Of a stretch of DNA of 35,671 bases, positions 1 to 9,825 are shown in pieces. Position 1 is the stretch's first letter. Each line of letters starts with the position of its first letter. This DNA comes from a virus, in the IMG/VR virus record IMGVR_UViG_3300032093_000422, positions 1 through 35,671 of that record; one strand, 5' to 3'. Below the pieces are notes generated by a model that was given only the letters and a program-made list of their open reading frames with translations, had not been told where the DNA came from and ran no database searches. The translations under genes and the position numbers were made by a program.

Positions 1-2
1 GG

Positions 3-374
3 AATCTTCCAGGACCATGGAAGATCTTTGGTAAGAAAAATGTTTCTGCCTTATTGCTTCCTGCATTCTATCATTGCCCATTTCTTGAAGATCTTTATCT
101 CTATCCAGGCGTTGTAGACTACAGAGAATTTACAACTGCAAATGTAATATTCTCACCGAAAAGAAAGATTGATATTACGATTCCTGCAGGAACTCCTTTG
201 CTGCATGTAATTCCATTTAAAACAACAGACGATTTTAGTGCATCATACGGTCCTGGAACTGTGGAGCAACTCGATAGATATAAGTCTCCGAAGCATTTCT
301 ACGAAGGAAACTGGTATCGTAAGTTCTATATGATTAAAAAGAAGTTCAAACTCGAAAAAAATACAGGAGATTGA
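3..374 (+). CDS. Partial phage protein, DUF6065-like C-terminal part
   Basis: The frame is open to the left edge of the window, so the true start lies outside; a TTG at 54 is in frame but there is no reason to prefer it. About 123 residues are visible, ending at TGA 372-374. The pattern of a Pro-Gly-Val-Val-Asp segment, then a beta strand, then 'IPAGTPLLHVIPFK' resembles a phage family in which a 'SGVVDTD ... GTPxxQVIPF' core is conserved (DUF6065-type proteins). The function of that family is not established. The next gene has its own late promoter, so this one ends an upstream unit. Family assignment is from memory of the motif and is tentative; that the frame is coding is well supported. 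Confidence 0.6.
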   Translation, partial: NLPGPWKIFGKKNVSALLLPAFYHCPFLEDLYLYPGVVDYREFTTANVIFSPKRKIDITIPAGTPLLHVIPFKTTDDFSASYGPGTVEQLDRYKSPKHFYEGNWYRKFYMIKKKFKLEKNTGD

Positions 375-401
375 ACTTTTTAGAGCCTATTCCCTGGGAA
401 T

Positions 402-409
402 TATAAATA
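402..409 (+). promoter_or_regulatory. T4-type late promoter (TATAAATA)
   Basis: Exact TATAAATA, the T4 late promoter -10 element recognised by RNA polymerase carrying gp55. It lies between two genes, 32 nt before the ATG at 434. It would drive the small Ig-like protein and the giant collagen fibre. A short inverted repeat (389-401) abuts it upstream. Confidence 0.85.
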
Positions 410-433
410 AGAAAATAAAATGGGGAATCCTAA

Positions 434-769
434 ATGGCGCAATTTGTAGAATTAGATCTAGACCAAGGCACCGACCTTTCGTATAATCTAGACCTGACTC
501 AAGACGATGGAAGCCCATTGGATGTAACTGGTTACATCTTCACTTCTTCTATTCGTAAATCATATTATTCTGCTAACGCCACGGCAAATCTAGTCGTGAC
601 GACGACAGATGCAGCCAATGGTAATGTGACGTTAACAATGAACGCTGCGACAACGTCAAATATCAAAGCAGGTCGTTATCTCTTTGATGTGAAACAAAAA
701 GACACAGCAAACCTTACGACAAGAATCGTCGAGGGGATTATTACTGTTCTACCGCAGGTAACGAAGTAA
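434..769 (+). CDS. Small virion protein, BppU-N/Ig-like beta domain
   Basis: A 111-residue, beta-rich, Thr/Asp-rich protein without signal peptide or membrane segment. The layout 'D...[20 protein letters not shown]' at the N-terminus followed by '[12 protein letters not shown]' and '[13 protein letters not shown]' at the end resembles the small immunoglobulin-like domains found in phage baseplate and fibre proteins (BppU N-terminal type). It is the first gene after an exact late promoter at 402 and is followed one base later by the collagen-like fibre, so it is probably a virion protein, perhaps an adaptor that anchors the fibre. The anchoring role is inference; the domain type is a motif-level judgement. 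The ATG at 434 is the only sensible start. Confidence 0.65.
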   Translation: MAQFVELDLDQGTDLSYNLDLTQDDGSPLDVTGYIFTSSIRKSYYSANATANLVVTTTDAANGNVTLTMNAATTSNIKAGRYLFDVKQKDTANLTTRIVEGIITVLPQVTK

Positions 770-770
770 T

Positions 771-3700
771 ATGCCATCATCGAATGTATCAACGGCTATT
801 GGCCAAACTATCAAAGTTTCTACGCAAAAGCCTGTTGTAAAAGTCTCAACAGCTCGTGGGTCTGGTGGTCCACAGGGACCAATTGGTCCACAAGGTCCAT
901 CTGGTCCGCAGGGTATTGCAGGACCTACAGGTCCTGCTGGTGGACCACAAGGTCCATCAGGACCATCAGGTGTTGCTGGTCCAACAGGCGCGAGAGGTCC
1001 TCAAGGTCCTCAAGGTGTTCTTGGTCCACAGGGTCCATCTGGTCCTGTAGGTGTACGTGGTCCAACTGGCGTAACTGGTGCTCAAGGTTTAACTGGTGAC
1101 ACTGGTCCACAAGGTCCATCTGGTCCTGCAGGTCCACGTGGTTTAGCAGGTCCTCAAGGACCACAAGGTGTTGTTGGTCCAACAGGTCCATCTGGCGCAT
1201 CTGGCGCGCAAGGTAATCAAGGTTTTGCTGGTCCACAGGGTCCATCTGGTCCACGTGGTCTTGTTGGTGCTGCTGGTCCACAGGGTCCATCTGGTGCATC
1301 TGGCGCAACTGGTGATACAGGTGCAATTGGTCCAACAGGTCCTGCTGGCGCAAGAGGCGCGACAGGACCACAAGGTCCGACAGGTGCTGTTGGTCCAACT
1401 GGTCCATCTGGTGCGCAAGGTGAACAGGGTGATCAAGGTTTTGCTGGTCCAGCTGGTCCACAAGGTCCAATCGGTTTTCAGGGTGCGCGTGGTCCAACAG
1501 GTCCATCTGGTATAATTGGTGAAACTGGACCGCAAGGTCCTACAGGCGTCACTGGCGCATCTGGTGCACGTGGTGCGACAGGTCCACAAGGTCCGACTGG
1601 TGCAACTGGTGCGGTTGGTCCAACTGGTCCATCTGGCGCTCAAGGTGATCGCGGCTTTGCTGGTCCACAAGGTCCATCTGGTGTAAGTGGTCCAGTTGGT
1701 GCTGTTGGTCCACAAGGTCCATCTGGTCCTCAAGGTTCAATTGGTGCACAAGGTCCATCTGGTCCACGTGGTCCGCAAGGTGTTGCTGGTCCTCAAGGTC
1801 CGCGTGGTGCTTCTGGTGCATTGCAGCATTGGGCTGTTGTCACATTGGATTACACAGCAAGTGATGGTGATCGTCTTGTTGCAAACACAACAGTCAATGG
1901 TCCATTTACAATCACACTACCAAATACTCCAGTTTCTGGTGGTTATGTTCAAGTCACTGATGGTGATGATTGGAATGCAAATCCAGTTTACATCACATCA
2001 CTTGATCGTACAATTGAAGGATTAAGTGAGCCAGTTGCTCTTGATATAAAAGGCGTCACTGTTGAATTTGTTTACAGTGGCGTAACATGGGAAGTCACAG
2101 CAACTACAGGTCGTCGCGGTCCACAAGGTGTGAGAGGACCGCAAGGTCCAATTGGTCCACAAGGACCAAAGGGTGAGCGTGGATTCTCTGGTCCACAAGG
2201 ACCAATGGGACCATCTGGTCCACAAGGTGGACGTGGACCACAAGGTCCATCAGGACCATCAGGTGTTGCTGGTCCAACAGGTGCAGGTATTCGTTTTGTT
2301 GGCACTGTGCCAACTTATGCAATATTAGTTTCATCAATTCAAGATCAAAATCCTGGTGATGCATATATTGTAACATCAACTGGTCATTTGTGGGTGTGGG
2401 ATGATTGTCCTGCTCCACCACAATGGGTTGATGCTGGTCCATTTGTTGGTCCACAAGGACCACAAGGACCACAAGGCGTCATTGGACCACAAGGACCACA
2501 AGGCGTCATTGGACCACAAGGACCGCAAGGTCCTCAAGGTGTTGCTGGTCCACAAGGTCCTCAAGGTCCACAAGGACCACAAGGTGTTCAAGGTATTCCA
2601 GGTGGTGGTATCAATGTTCTTGGTACAGTCATCAGCGTTGCAAATCTTCCAGGCTCAGCTAACGATGCGGATGCTTATGTTGTTACTGACAATGGTCACT
2701 TGTATGTTTACAATGATGATTTGATTCAGTGGGTTGATGCTGGACAAATCGTTGGACCAACAGGTCCTCAAGGACCTCAAGGACCTCAAGGTGTTGCTGG
2801 TCCTCAAGGTCCACAAGGACCACAAGGACCACAGGGATCAACTGGCGATACTGGTCCACAGGGTCCGACTGGTGCAACAGGACCAACAGGTCCAGAAGGT
2901 CCACAAGGCGCACAAGGTACAGTTGGTGCAAGAGGTCCACAAGGACCACAGGGACCACAAGGTCCACAAGGACCAAGCGGTGCAACAGGCAACACTGGTG
3001 CATTTGGTGGAACAAGTTTTGGATACATATTCAACACTGGCGTAAATGACTCAGATCCAGGTGTTGGTCAATTTAAACTTAATAATGCGCTCACAACACT
3101 TACAACAAAAATCTTTGTTGACAATGTTGATACTGATGGCGCAAATATTCTAACATATCTAACTTCTCTCGATGACTCATCAAGTGGTGTTAAGGGTCAC
3201 TTGAATATTATTGATAGAACTACAACTCAATTTGCGTTGTTTGCTGTCAATGATTTGACTGACAAAACTGGCTATTATGAGATTGATGTAACGCACATCA
3301 CTGGTAGTGTAAGTGCATTTACAGCAGGTCAGCAAGTTGCATTAACATTCTCAAGAACTGGTGACATTGGTCCACAAGGACCGCAAGGTGTTGCTGGTCC
3401 ATCAGGTCCAACTGGTCCTCAAGGTCCTCAAGGCGTTGCTGGTGAAAATGGTTCTGCTGGTCCTCAAGGTCCGCAAGGCGTTCTTGGTCCTCAAGGACCA
3501 ATGGGTCCTCAAGGACCATCAGGCGCAGCAGGTCCTCAAGGTCCACAAGGACCAACAGGTCCACAAGGAACAATTGGTTCAACTGGTGAAGTTGGTCCAA
3601 CTGGTCCAGCTGGTCCAATTGCAGGTTCAAATCAGCAAGTCATTTATAACAGCTCTGGAACCGCTACAGGTTCATCAGATCTAACATTTAATCCATCTGC

Positions 3701-6700
3701 AAAACTTCTCTCAACTGTTAATATTAATGCAAATAGCGTTAATGTAACTGCTGGTGCAAATGGTGGAATTCGATTCCCTACTGATGCATTTGGTGGTAGC
3801 GGTGATACAGCAACAATTAAGTTGTTGAATCCATTAGGTGGTGAAGCCACTGAAATGACATTCGCAATGACCAATGATGCTGACGACAAATTTAACTTCT
3901 CAGTTCCAAGTGCCAATGGTGTGATGATTAATCGCAACACTGTATGGCATGCAGGAAATGATGGCACACTTTCAACTTTAGACGCAGACTTGCTTGATGG
4001 ACAACAATTAGCAAATATTGCTCCTGTTGGTCTTGAGGGTCAAGTTTCGTTCTTAGCAAATACTGCAACGTTTGAAAGAGAAAATGATTATACTCTTGTC
4101 AAAGGATACTTCATTGAAACAAATGGTGAGTTGAGCGCTGCTCAAAACACGTTGACAGATTACGCCACGATCTTCAATACATGGACAAGATTCTCTCATG
4201 ATGGAACATCAAATCAACCAGCCAATGCTGGTGAATTGAGTGCATGGTCGTTTGATGCAAACACTGGTGTGATTTCTAGTACGACTAACAGCGGAACATT
4301 TATTGGATTTGTTTCACCGCAATCTTACTCTAATTACACGTTTAAAACACAACTCAAATCAACTAATGCTGATAATGATACAATTGGCGTCTTGATTGGT
4401 TGGTATGTTGATCCTTCAACTAACAGACAATATACATTGTCCGCATTACGCGACACTGGCGGTACTGTAACAGGTTGGGAAATTTGGTATAATTATCTAC
4501 GCTCTGATCAACAAAAATTAGTTGATGGATCAGACCTTGTCACATATAGCGGTGGGTGGTCAGACTATCCAAATGGTGTAACGATCGAAGTCACAAGAAC
4601 TGGAAACCAGTTTAGTTTGGTAACGACACAACTCGGTAACACTACACTAGACGCCACGACTACACTTACACTAGATCTTGATAGCAATGCAATTCTTGAT
4701 AAGTTCAAGGGTGAAAGTCCATATGGTTTTGGTGCATACTCACAAGCAAGTGCATCATTTACTGTTTTAAGTTTTACTGCAGCTGCTAATGAAATTTTTG
4801 ACACTCGAAATGGTGATCTCTATACATTGAACAGTGGTTCATGGATTATCAGTGGTGATCGTGATATTTGGACTGATATTGGCATTGGGCGTTTCTGTCA
4901 TAATGAGGTCACAGGAAAAACGTTCTATGTTGCGAATTCAACTGCTGTTATCAAAGTTGCTAATGTTGCTGGTGGTCCACAAGGACCACAAGGACCACAA
5001 GGTGTGACTGGTCCACAAGGTCCACAAGGTCCACAAGGCGTGACAGGTCCTCAAGGTCCTCAAGGTGTCGTTGGTCCACAAGGACCGCAAGGCGATACTG
5101 GTCCACAAGGACCACAAGGACCACAAGGACCACAAGGACCACAAGGTGTTGTCGGTCCACAAGGTCCTCAGGGCGTTGTCGGTCCACAAGGTCCACAAGG
5201 TCCTCAAGGTCCAGAAGGTCCGCAAGGTGTTGTCGGTCCTCAAGGTCCACAAGGTCCAATTGGTGTGACGGGTCCTCAAGGTCCTCAAGGTCCACAAGGA
5301 CCAGAAGGTCCTCAGGGTGCACAAGGTCAAAAAGGTGACACTGGTGAATTTGGTGGTGCAACATTTGAATATGTATTCAACACCAATACAGCAAACACTG
5401 ATCCGACAGCTGGTTTTGTTAAATTTAATAACACAACATTGCTGTCTGCGACTGAAATGTATATTGATAACATCGATCGTTTAAGCGGCAATGTGTATAA
5501 TTATCTGAACACAATTGATGACTCAACATCGACAGTCAAAGGCACATTCAAGATTGCAAATTCTGCAAATGTTCTAGAATATACATTCTTTAATATCAAC
5601 GGCTCGCATATTCATATCGGTGATTGGTTTGCCGTTCCTGTTGCAGGATTGAACACAACGCTTGTTGGATCAAATTTCCCAAATAGCACCAATGTTATAA
5701 TGACATTTGTTCGCACTGGTGACAAGGGTGATACTGGTCCACAAGGACCGCAGGGTCCACAAGGACCGCAGGGTCCACAAGGTGTGGCAGGTCCGACTGG
5801 CGCTGATTCAACTGTTGCTGGTCCACAAGGTCCGCAAGGCGTAACTGGTAACACTGGTCCACAAGGACCACAGGGTCCACAAGGACCACAGGGTCCTGAA
5901 GGCGTAACTGGTCCGCAAGGACCACAAGGTCCGCAGGGTGTTGTTGGTCCTCAAGGTCCTCAAGGTCCTCAAGGACCGCAGGGTCCACAGGGTGTCGCTG
6001 GTCCAACTGGTGCTGATTCAACTGTTGCTGGTCCACAAGGTCCGCAAGGCGTAACTGGTAACACTGGTCCACAAGGACCACAGGGTCCACAAGGTGTTGC
6101 TGGTCCTCAAGGTCCTGGTGGTTCAACTGGTCCTCAAGGTCCACAAGGTGTGACTGGTCCGCAGGGTCCACAAGGTGTTATAGGTCCACAAGGACCAACT
6201 GGACCAATTGGCGGATCAAACACGCAAGTATTCTTTAATAATAACGGCGCGACTGCGGGTTCTGCAAATCTAACATTTAATCTAAACGGAAATGTGTTTA
6301 CTGTTGGCAGTTCAACCATCACAGCAAATGTATCAAATAATTCAGTAACGATGAGCGGTAATTTGACCGCTACAATGAAGTCAAGTAAAGACTTCATGAT
6401 TGCAAATACAAATACGAATGCTGCGAATACGGTTGATTTGTCTATATCAAATTACTTTAGACATACAATGACAGCAAGTGTTCAGTTTACATTTACTAAT
6501 GCACCATCCTCTGGAACTGGTCAAATGTTCTCGCTATTATTATTGCAAGATGGTGTTGGCGGAAGATCACCAACATTTGCGAATACAATATATTGGACTG
6601 GTGGAGCAATACCTCCTGCCACAACAGCAGCAAATGCTCGCGATTTGTGGACCTTCATCACTTATGATGGTGGCACGACTTATTGGGGCACTTTGACCAT

Positions 6701-6716
6701 GAAGGACGCACGCTAA
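771..6716 (+). CDS. Giant collagen-like tail fibre/adhesin (1981 aa)
   Basis: Seven blocks of Gly-X-Y repeats (mostly GPQ, GPT, GPS, GVx; roughly 290 triplets) alternate with globular parts. Approximate residues: collagen 30-349, beta domain 350-445, collagen 446-503, module B 504-560, collagen 560-612, module B' 613-662, collagen 662-745, module C 746-864, collagen 865-950, 'GSNQQVIYN' stalk from 951, 'WHAGNDG...LDADLLDG' fibre motif 1057-1080, LamG/jelly-roll-like part about 1110-1397, collagen 1402-1525, module C 1526-1651, collagen 1652-1813, 'GSNTQVFFN' stalk plus tip 1814-1981. Gly-X-Y tracts form trimeric rods in phage fibres, so this is likely a long trimeric host-binding fibre. The ATG at 771 overlaps nothing and follows the preceding stop by one base. 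No signal peptide is seen. A perfect 83-nt direct repeat lies in the last collagen block. Confidence 0.88.
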   Translation: MPSSNVSTAIGQTIKVSTQKPVVKVSTARGSGGPQGPIGPQGPSGPQGIAGPTGPAGGPQGPSGPSGVAGPTGARGPQGPQGVLGPQGPSGPVGVRGPTGVTGAQGLTGDTGPQGPSGPAGPRGLAGPQGPQGVVGPTGPSGASGAQGNQGFAGPQGPSGPRGLVGAAGPQGPSGASGATGDTGAIGPTGPAGARGATGPQGPTGAVGPTGPSGAQGEQGDQGFAGPAGPQGPIGFQGARGPTGPSGIIGETGPQGPTGVTGASGARGATGPQGPTGATGAVGPTGPSGAQGDRGFAGPQGPSGVSGPVGAVGPQGPSGPQGSIGAQGPSGPRGPQGVAGPQGPRGASGALQHWAVVTLDYTASDGDRLVANTTVNGPFTITLPNTPVSGGYVQVTDGDDWNANPVYITSLDRTIEGLSEPVALDIKGVTVEFVYSGVTWEVTATTGRRGPQGVRGPQGPIGPQGPKGERGFSGPQGPMGPSGPQGGRGPQGPSGPSGVAGPTGAGIRFVGTVPTYAILVSSIQDQNPGDAYIVTSTGHLWVWDDCPAPPQWVDAGPFVGPQGPQGPQGVIGPQGPQGVIGPQGPQGPQGVAGPQGPQGPQGPQGVQGIPGGGINVLGTVISVANLPGSANDADAYVVTDNGHLYVYNDDLIQWVDAGQIVGPTGPQGPQGPQGVAGPQGPQGPQGPQGSTGDTGPQGPTGATGPTGPEGPQGAQGTVGARGPQGPQGPQGPQGPSGATGNTGAFGGTSFGYIFNTGVNDSDPGVGQFKLNNALTTLTTKIFVDNVDTDGANILTYLTSLDDSSSGVKGHLNIIDRTTTQFALFAVNDLTDKTGYYEIDVTHITGSVSAFTAGQQVALTFSRTGDIGPQGPQGVAGPSGPTGPQGPQGVAGENGSAGPQGPQGVLGPQGPMGPQGPSGAAGPQGPQGPTGPQGTIGSTGEVGPTGPAGPIAGSNQQVIYNSSGTATGSSDLTFNPSAKLLSTVNINANSVNVTAGANGGIRFPTDAFGGSGDTATIKLLNPLGGEATEMTFAMTNDADDKFNFSVPSANGVMINRNTVWHAGNDGTLSTLDADLLDGQQLANIAPVGLEGQVSFLANTATFERENDYTLVKGYFIETNGELSAAQNTLTDYATIFNTWTRFSHDGTSNQPANAGELSAWSFDANTGVISSTTNSGTFIGFVSPQSYSNYTFKTQLKSTNADNDTIGVLIGWYVDPSTNRQYTLSALRDTGGTVTGWEIWYNYLRSDQQKLVDGSDLVTYSGGWSDYPNGVTIEVTRTGNQFSLVTTQLGNTTLDATTTLTLDLDSNAILDKFKGESPYGFGAYSQASASFTVLSFTAAANEIFDTRNGDLYTLNSGSWIISGDRDIWTDIGIGRFCHNEVTGKTFYVANSTAVIKVANVAGGPQGPQGPQGVTGPQGPQGPQGVTGPQGPQGVVGPQGPQGDTGPQGPQGPQGPQGPQGVVGPQGPQGVVGPQGPQGPQGPEGPQGVVGPQGPQGPIGVTGPQGPQGPQGPEGPQGAQGQKGDTGEFGGATFEYVFNTNTANTDPTAGFVKFNNTTLLSATEMYIDNIDRLSGNVYNYLNTIDDSTSTVKGTFKIANSANVLEYTFFNINGSHIHIGDWFAVPVAGLNTTLVGSNFPNSTNVIMTFVRTGDKGDTGPQGPQGPQGPQGPQGVAGPTGADSTVAGPQGPQGVTGNTGPQGPQGPQGPQGPEGVTGPQGPQGPQGVVGPQGPQGPQGPQGPQGVAGPTGADSTVAGPQGPQGVTGNTGPQGPQGPQGVAGPQGPGGSTGPQGPQGVTGPQGPQGVIGPQGPTGPIGGSNTQVFFNNNGATAGSANLTFNLNGNVFTVGSSTITANVSNNSVTMSGNLTATMKSSKDFMIANTNTNAANTVDLSISNYFRHTMTASVQFTFTNAPSSGTGQMFSLLLLQDGVGGRSPTFANTIYWTGGAIPPATTAANARDLWTFITYDGGTTYWGTLTMKDAR
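5802..5884 (+). repeat. 83-nt direct repeat, copy 1 (in collagen block)
   Basis: Identical by eye to 6012-6094, with the copies offset by exactly 210 nt (70 codons). It encodes a non-Gly-X-Y interruption (ADSTVA) followed by Gly-Pro-Gln triplets. In-frame spacing means deletion or duplication between copies keeps the reading frame. Confidence 0.85.
6012..6094 (+). repeat. 83-nt direct repeat, copy 2 (in collagen block)
   Basis: Second copy of the repeat at 5802-5884. Third-position differences occur just outside the copies but none were seen inside, which points to a recent duplication or gene conversion within the fibre gene. Confidence 0.85.
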
Positions 6717-6719
6717 ATA
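6713..6719 (+). promoter_or_regulatory. Late promoter, CTAAATA type
   Basis: CTAAATA overlaps the stop codon of the collagen fibre gene and lies 37 nt (start to start) before the ATG at 6750. CTAAATA is the late-promoter form known from T4-like cyanophages. It would drive the glycosyltransferase/oxygenase cassette as a late unit. Confidence 0.7.
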
Positions 6720-6749
6720 TACTAGATTATTTTTATTTGTGAGTTTGTT

Positions 6750-7745
6750 ATGAAGATACATGTATTAGTCAATCCAAGAACACCAACTGGTCTTGCGAAA
6801 CGAGTTGATCCGTTTGCTGTTCATGGCTACAAATATATCAAATATTTGTCTCCACATTTTGAAATGGTACACTATGGAATTCCTGGCGCGCAAGTTGATT
6901 GTGAGCATGTTGATATTCCAACCACACCAACAGAAATCCAACGCTTCAATGAACTTGCTGGCGAAGAAATTCGCAAAAGAGCAAGTGACGGTGACATCAT
7001 CGCTTGTTTCTTTGGTGTAGATAATAAACTTGCTTGCGATATGAATCCAACTTGCAAGCCAGTTGAGCCTTCAATTGGTTATCGTGCCAATGGTATCTTT
7101 GCTCCATATCGAGCGTTTACCTCGTATGCAAATATGCATATGTTCTATGGTGAGCGTGGAATGCTCATGAATCCTTCTTGGTTTGATACTGTGATTGGTA
7201 ATCCATTTACGGTGAGTGAATTCGAATACAACGAAAAGAAAGAAGATTATTTCTTATACTTTGGTCGAGTTGTTGAAGAGAAGGGTATACATCTTGCCAT
7301 ACAAGCAACTGAGAAAGCAGGAAAGAAACTTATCATTGCAGGTCCTGGATCACTGCAACAATTAGGATATAGCGAAATACCTGATCATGTTGAGATGTTT
7401 GGTGTTGCTGATGCTGAGCAGCGAAAGCAATTAATGAAGAACGCCAAAGGATTGATTGGATTGACATATTATGTTGAGCCGTTCGGAAATATGGTCATTG
7501 AAGCAAACTTATCTGGAACACCAGTGATCACAACTGATTGGGGCGCATTCCCTGAAATTGTTCTTGAAGGTCAAACAGGATATCGAATTCGTGATTTTAA
7601 ATCTCTGATGAATGCAATTGAAACTATTGACAAAATTAATCTGTTCGAATGTCGAGAGTGGGGGTTGACTTTCTCAGATGAAGAAGTGCATAATAAACAT
7701 AAAAATTATTTGAATAAAGTTATAGCGAATGACTTCTATGCGTAA
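6750..7745 (+). CDS. GT-B fold glycosyltransferase (GT4-like)
   Basis: A 331-residue protein with the C-terminal half of family-4 retaining glycosyltransferases. 'YFGRVVEEKG' (170-179) is the nucleotide-sugar-side signature, and the EX7E motif is E243...E251 in 'EPFGNMVIE'. 'SGTPVITTDWGAFPEIV' (255-271) and 'GQTGYRIRD' follow as in the family. The N-terminal half (1-150) is the acceptor domain and gives no clue to acceptor. No membrane segment or signal peptide is seen, so it acts in the cytoplasm of the infected cell. It heads a four-gene cassette directly after a collagen fibre gene. The acceptor could be fibre Thr/Ser residues, phage DNA or a host glycan; sequence alone does not decide. 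Confidence 0.88.
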   Translation: MKIHVLVNPRTPTGLAKRVDPFAVHGYKYIKYLSPHFEMVHYGIPGAQVDCEHVDIPTTPTEIQRFNELAGEEIRKRASDGDIIACFFGVDNKLACDMNPTCKPVEPSIGYRANGIFAPYRAFTSYANMHMFYGERGMLMNPSWFDTVIGNPFTVSEFEYNEKKEDYFLYFGRVVEEKGIHLAIQATEKAGKKLIIAGPGSLQQLGYSEIPDHVEMFGVADAEQRKQLMKNAKGLIGLTYYVEPFGNMVIEANLSGTPVITTDWGAFPEIVLEGQTGYRIRDFKSLMNAIETIDKINLFECREWGLTFSDEEVHNKHKNYLNKVIANDFYA

Positions 7746-8490
7746 TCTATTTGTTGTTGGTTCTTCAATTCAACCTAGATCTGGTAAGTTCACATATAGT
7801 GCAGTCAGATCTAAATTCTCCGCTGAAGAAAGATTTAGACAAACAATCTTTACTGTTAACTCTATTCGTGCGGCATTTCCAGAAGCAAAGGTTGTGATTG
7901 TTGATTCATCAGAAGATTATGCAGAGTATATGCAAACTCTTTGGCATATTAAGAACGTAGACTTTATTCCATTGCGAGATCTATCAGAGGAAGCATATGA
8001 AATTGTAAACACTCATGAAAACAAAAGTTTGTGCGAGTCTCTGTTACTAAACACATACTTCAAAACACACAAACCTGAAATGAAGGAATACGATTTCATT
8101 TTTAAAGCAACAGGTAGATATTTTTATTATGATTTTAATAATCTTTTGCTCACAGAAGAAAACAAAGATAAAATCTTTTTTAAAAGACCACTGAACTTCG
8201 AATGGAACGAAGCCTGGAATTATAACTTTATTGATAGAAGAGAAGCACAAAACAACAATCGATTGCATCAATACTGCACCGTTCTATATGGATTCGGATC
8301 ACAACATTTAGAAAAGTTTATAGATATGAATGATGCTACTGTTCATCTACTACAACAACCGTTGATGCATCACTACGATATTGAAACTCTTTCATATTAT
8401 TTTACAAGAGCATATGAAGACAAAATTATAGAAGTTGATTGGAAAGTTTCTGGCTGGGACGGAACCTCTGGCAGATTTATGTACTATTAA
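7729..8490 (+). CDS. Putative glycosyltransferase-like protein, GT-A-like
   Basis: A 253-residue soluble protein that overlaps the end of the preceding gene; ATG at 7738 is an equally good start and no clear ribosome site separates them. The N-terminus 'MRNLFVVGSS' is a beta strand, followed by 'AFPEAKVVIVDSS', then 'YDFIFKATGRYFYYDFNNLL' in the middle. The 'GRY' motif after a strand and the strand pattern resemble GT-A-type proteins found in surface-polysaccharide loci and in T4-like phages. I see no clear DxD motif, so a catalytic role is not demonstrated. Its position between a GT-B enzyme and an oxygenase suggests it belongs to the same modification pathway. Confidence 0.5.
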   Translation: MTSMRNLFVVGSSIQPRSGKFTYSAVRSKFSAEERFRQTIFTVNSIRAAFPEAKVVIVDSSEDYAEYMQTLWHIKNVDFIPLRDLSEEAYEIVNTHENKSLCESLLLNTYFKTHKPEMKEYDFIFKATGRYFYYDFNNLLLTEENKDKIFFKRPLNFEWNEAWNYNFIDRREAQNNNRLHQYCTVLYGFGSQHLEKFIDMNDATVHLLQQPLMHHYDIETLSYYFTRAYEDKIIEVDWKVSGWDGTSGRFMYY

Positions 8491-8499
8491 GGTGATACT

Positions 8500-9048
8500 A
8501 TGAAAATCAAGACCATTATTATTGACGACTTTTATGGAAATCCAGATACAGTAAGAGACTTTGCTCTCTCGCAAAAGTTCGAAGTTTCTGGCAACTATCC
8601 TGGACTTCGAACTAAACCATTTTTGACAGAAGATACTAAAAAGACTATTGGTGATATTATTCGCTATGCTGGCGGAGAAGTTACATATTGGTTCGAGGAT
8701 TCTGGGTATACTGGCGCATTTCAAATTTGTACAGCGCAGGATCGAACTTGGATTCATGCAGACCAGTATAATACGTGGGCTGGAGTTTGTTACTTAACTC
8801 CAGACGCGCCACTATCATCTGGAACTGCCTTATATCGTCACAAGGCTTCAGGTCAATATGAGCGAACAGATAAAGATTACGAAGGTTACGATTATACAAA
8901 ATGGGAAATGACCGATTATATCGCAAACAAGTATAATCGTCTTGTTCTTTATCGTGGGAATATGTTTCATGCTTCTCTTGATTATTTCGGAAGCACACTA
9001 CATTCTGGTCGTCTTTTCCAAACTTTCTTCTTTAATACTGAATACTAA
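8500..9048 (+). CDS. 2-oxoglutarate/Fe(II) oxygenase-like protein (DUF6445-like)
   Basis: A 182-residue protein with the facial-triad pattern of 2OG-Fe(II) dioxygenases: His86-x-Asp88 in 'WIHADQYN', His157 in 'GNMFHASLDYFG', and Arg171 in 'GRLFQTFFF', which would bind the 2-oxoglutarate carboxylate. 'AGVCYLTP' and 'GTALYRHK' between them fit the double-stranded beta-helix core, and overall layout resembles the DUF6445 family. Prolyl and lysyl hydroxylases belong to the same superfamily, which makes the location between glycosyltransferases and downstream of a collagen gene striking. The substrate is unknown; modification of collagen, sugar or nucleotide are all possible. Start ATG 8500 follows the preceding stop by 9 nt with 'AAGGTG' upstream. 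Confidence 0.72.
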   Translation: MKIKTIIIDDFYGNPDTVRDFALSQKFEVSGNYPGLRTKPFLTEDTKKTIGDIIRYAGGEVTYWFEDSGYTGAFQICTAQDRTWIHADQYNTWAGVCYLTPDAPLSSGTALYRHKASGQYERTDKDYEGYDYTKWEMTDYIANKYNRLVLYRGNMFHASLDYFGSTLHSGRLFQTFFFNTEY

Positions 9049-9794
9049 TGAAAGTTCTTCATGTAATTTTTTCTTGCAATCGACTTCAATATCTCACAAA
9101 AAGTCTAGAATCGCTACACCTTCTAGATTATTGCGGGCATCAGGTTGATCGACTAATTATAGATGATTATCCTCGAACTCGAAATGATTATATTTTCGAT
9201 CTTTTGGGTAAAACGCATAAATTTAATATCTTTCTGCATAAACAAAATATGGGATTATCAGTTACTTGGTCTGAGTTTTTCGATTATCTAAAAACTACGG
9301 ACTATGACTATATCATACACCAAGAAGATGATGTTGTCTTGAAAGAGCCTGTGAAACTAGACGATATGATTGAGATTCTCGAATCAGATTCGAAAATGGC
9401 ATCTGTGGTCTTGCAGAGACAAGAATGGTATTTCCACGAAAACCCACCGAAAATTGAGCCGACAGATACTCCAATCAAGCAATATTATTATGGGAAAAAT
9501 ACGAAACAATTCCCGATCATTTTCTCTTTTTATCGCCGAAGCATTATTAATTATCCATTCCGTGAATATTGGGGATTTACGATTAATGAAGGAATGATCA
9601 TGGTCTATTTGGCTCATTTTGATCAAATGTATTCTGCTATTCTAAAAAATTCTGAAGGAAAAAACATTATCGAACATATCGGCGAAGAGTCTACAGGAAG
9701 AAGAATACTTCCTGGGGAACCAAATTGGGAGCAATTTGCGCATATGCACCCAGACAAAGTCTACAGTTCTCGAGATGGGAGACTTATCTCATAA
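9048..9794 (+). CDS. GT-A fold glycosyltransferase (GT2-like)
   Basis: A 248-residue protein starting with the typical GT-A strand 'MKVLHVIFSCNR', then 'LIIDDYP' (IDD 38-40), 'NMGLSVTW' (67-74) and an acidic metal/nucleotide-binding 'HQEDDVV' (EDD 93-95), equivalent to the DxD motif. The ATG overlaps the stop of the oxygenase gene (TAATG), so translation is coupled. It is the last gene of the cassette, which ends just before the late promoter of gp13. No membrane segment is visible. The acceptor is unknown; the same alternatives apply as for the GT-B enzyme upstream. Confidence 0.78.
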   Translation: MKVLHVIFSCNRLQYLTKSLESLHLLDYCGHQVDRLIIDDYPRTRNDYIFDLLGKTHKFNIFLHKQNMGLSVTWSEFFDYLKTTDYDYIIHQEDDVVLKEPVKLDDMIEILESDSKMASVVLQRQEWYFHENPPKIEPTDTPIKQYYYGKNTKQFPIIFSFYRRSIINYPFREYWGFTINEGMIMVYLAHFDQMYSAILKNSEGKNIIEHIGEESTGRRILPGEPNWEQFAHMHPDKVYSSRDGRLIS

Positions 9795-9795
9795 A

Positions 9796-9802
9796 CTAAA
9801 TA
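9796..9802 (+). promoter_or_regulatory. Late promoter, CTAAATA type
   Basis: CTAAATA immediately after the stop of the preceding gene and 30 nt (start to start) before the gp13 ATG at 9826, the same geometry as the other late boxes in this window. It would drive the neck/tail-completion genes and possibly the following fibre genes. Confidence 0.75.
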
Positions 9803-9825
9803 TACAATAATTAGCGAGGTTATCC

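Noticed and set aside
925-1821. Long open frames on the minus strand and in other frames of the collagen genes (also near 2000-3000, 4940-5360, 5700-6170, 13300-16100).
   Set aside because: They are a by-product of Gly-Pro-Gln codon repeats, which lack stops in several frames; their translations are low-complexity and have no start signals.
4974-6200. Dense short repeats resembling a CRISPR or satellite array.
   Set aside because: The periodicity is 9 nt in the reading frame with no unique spacers; it is collagen-coding sequence.
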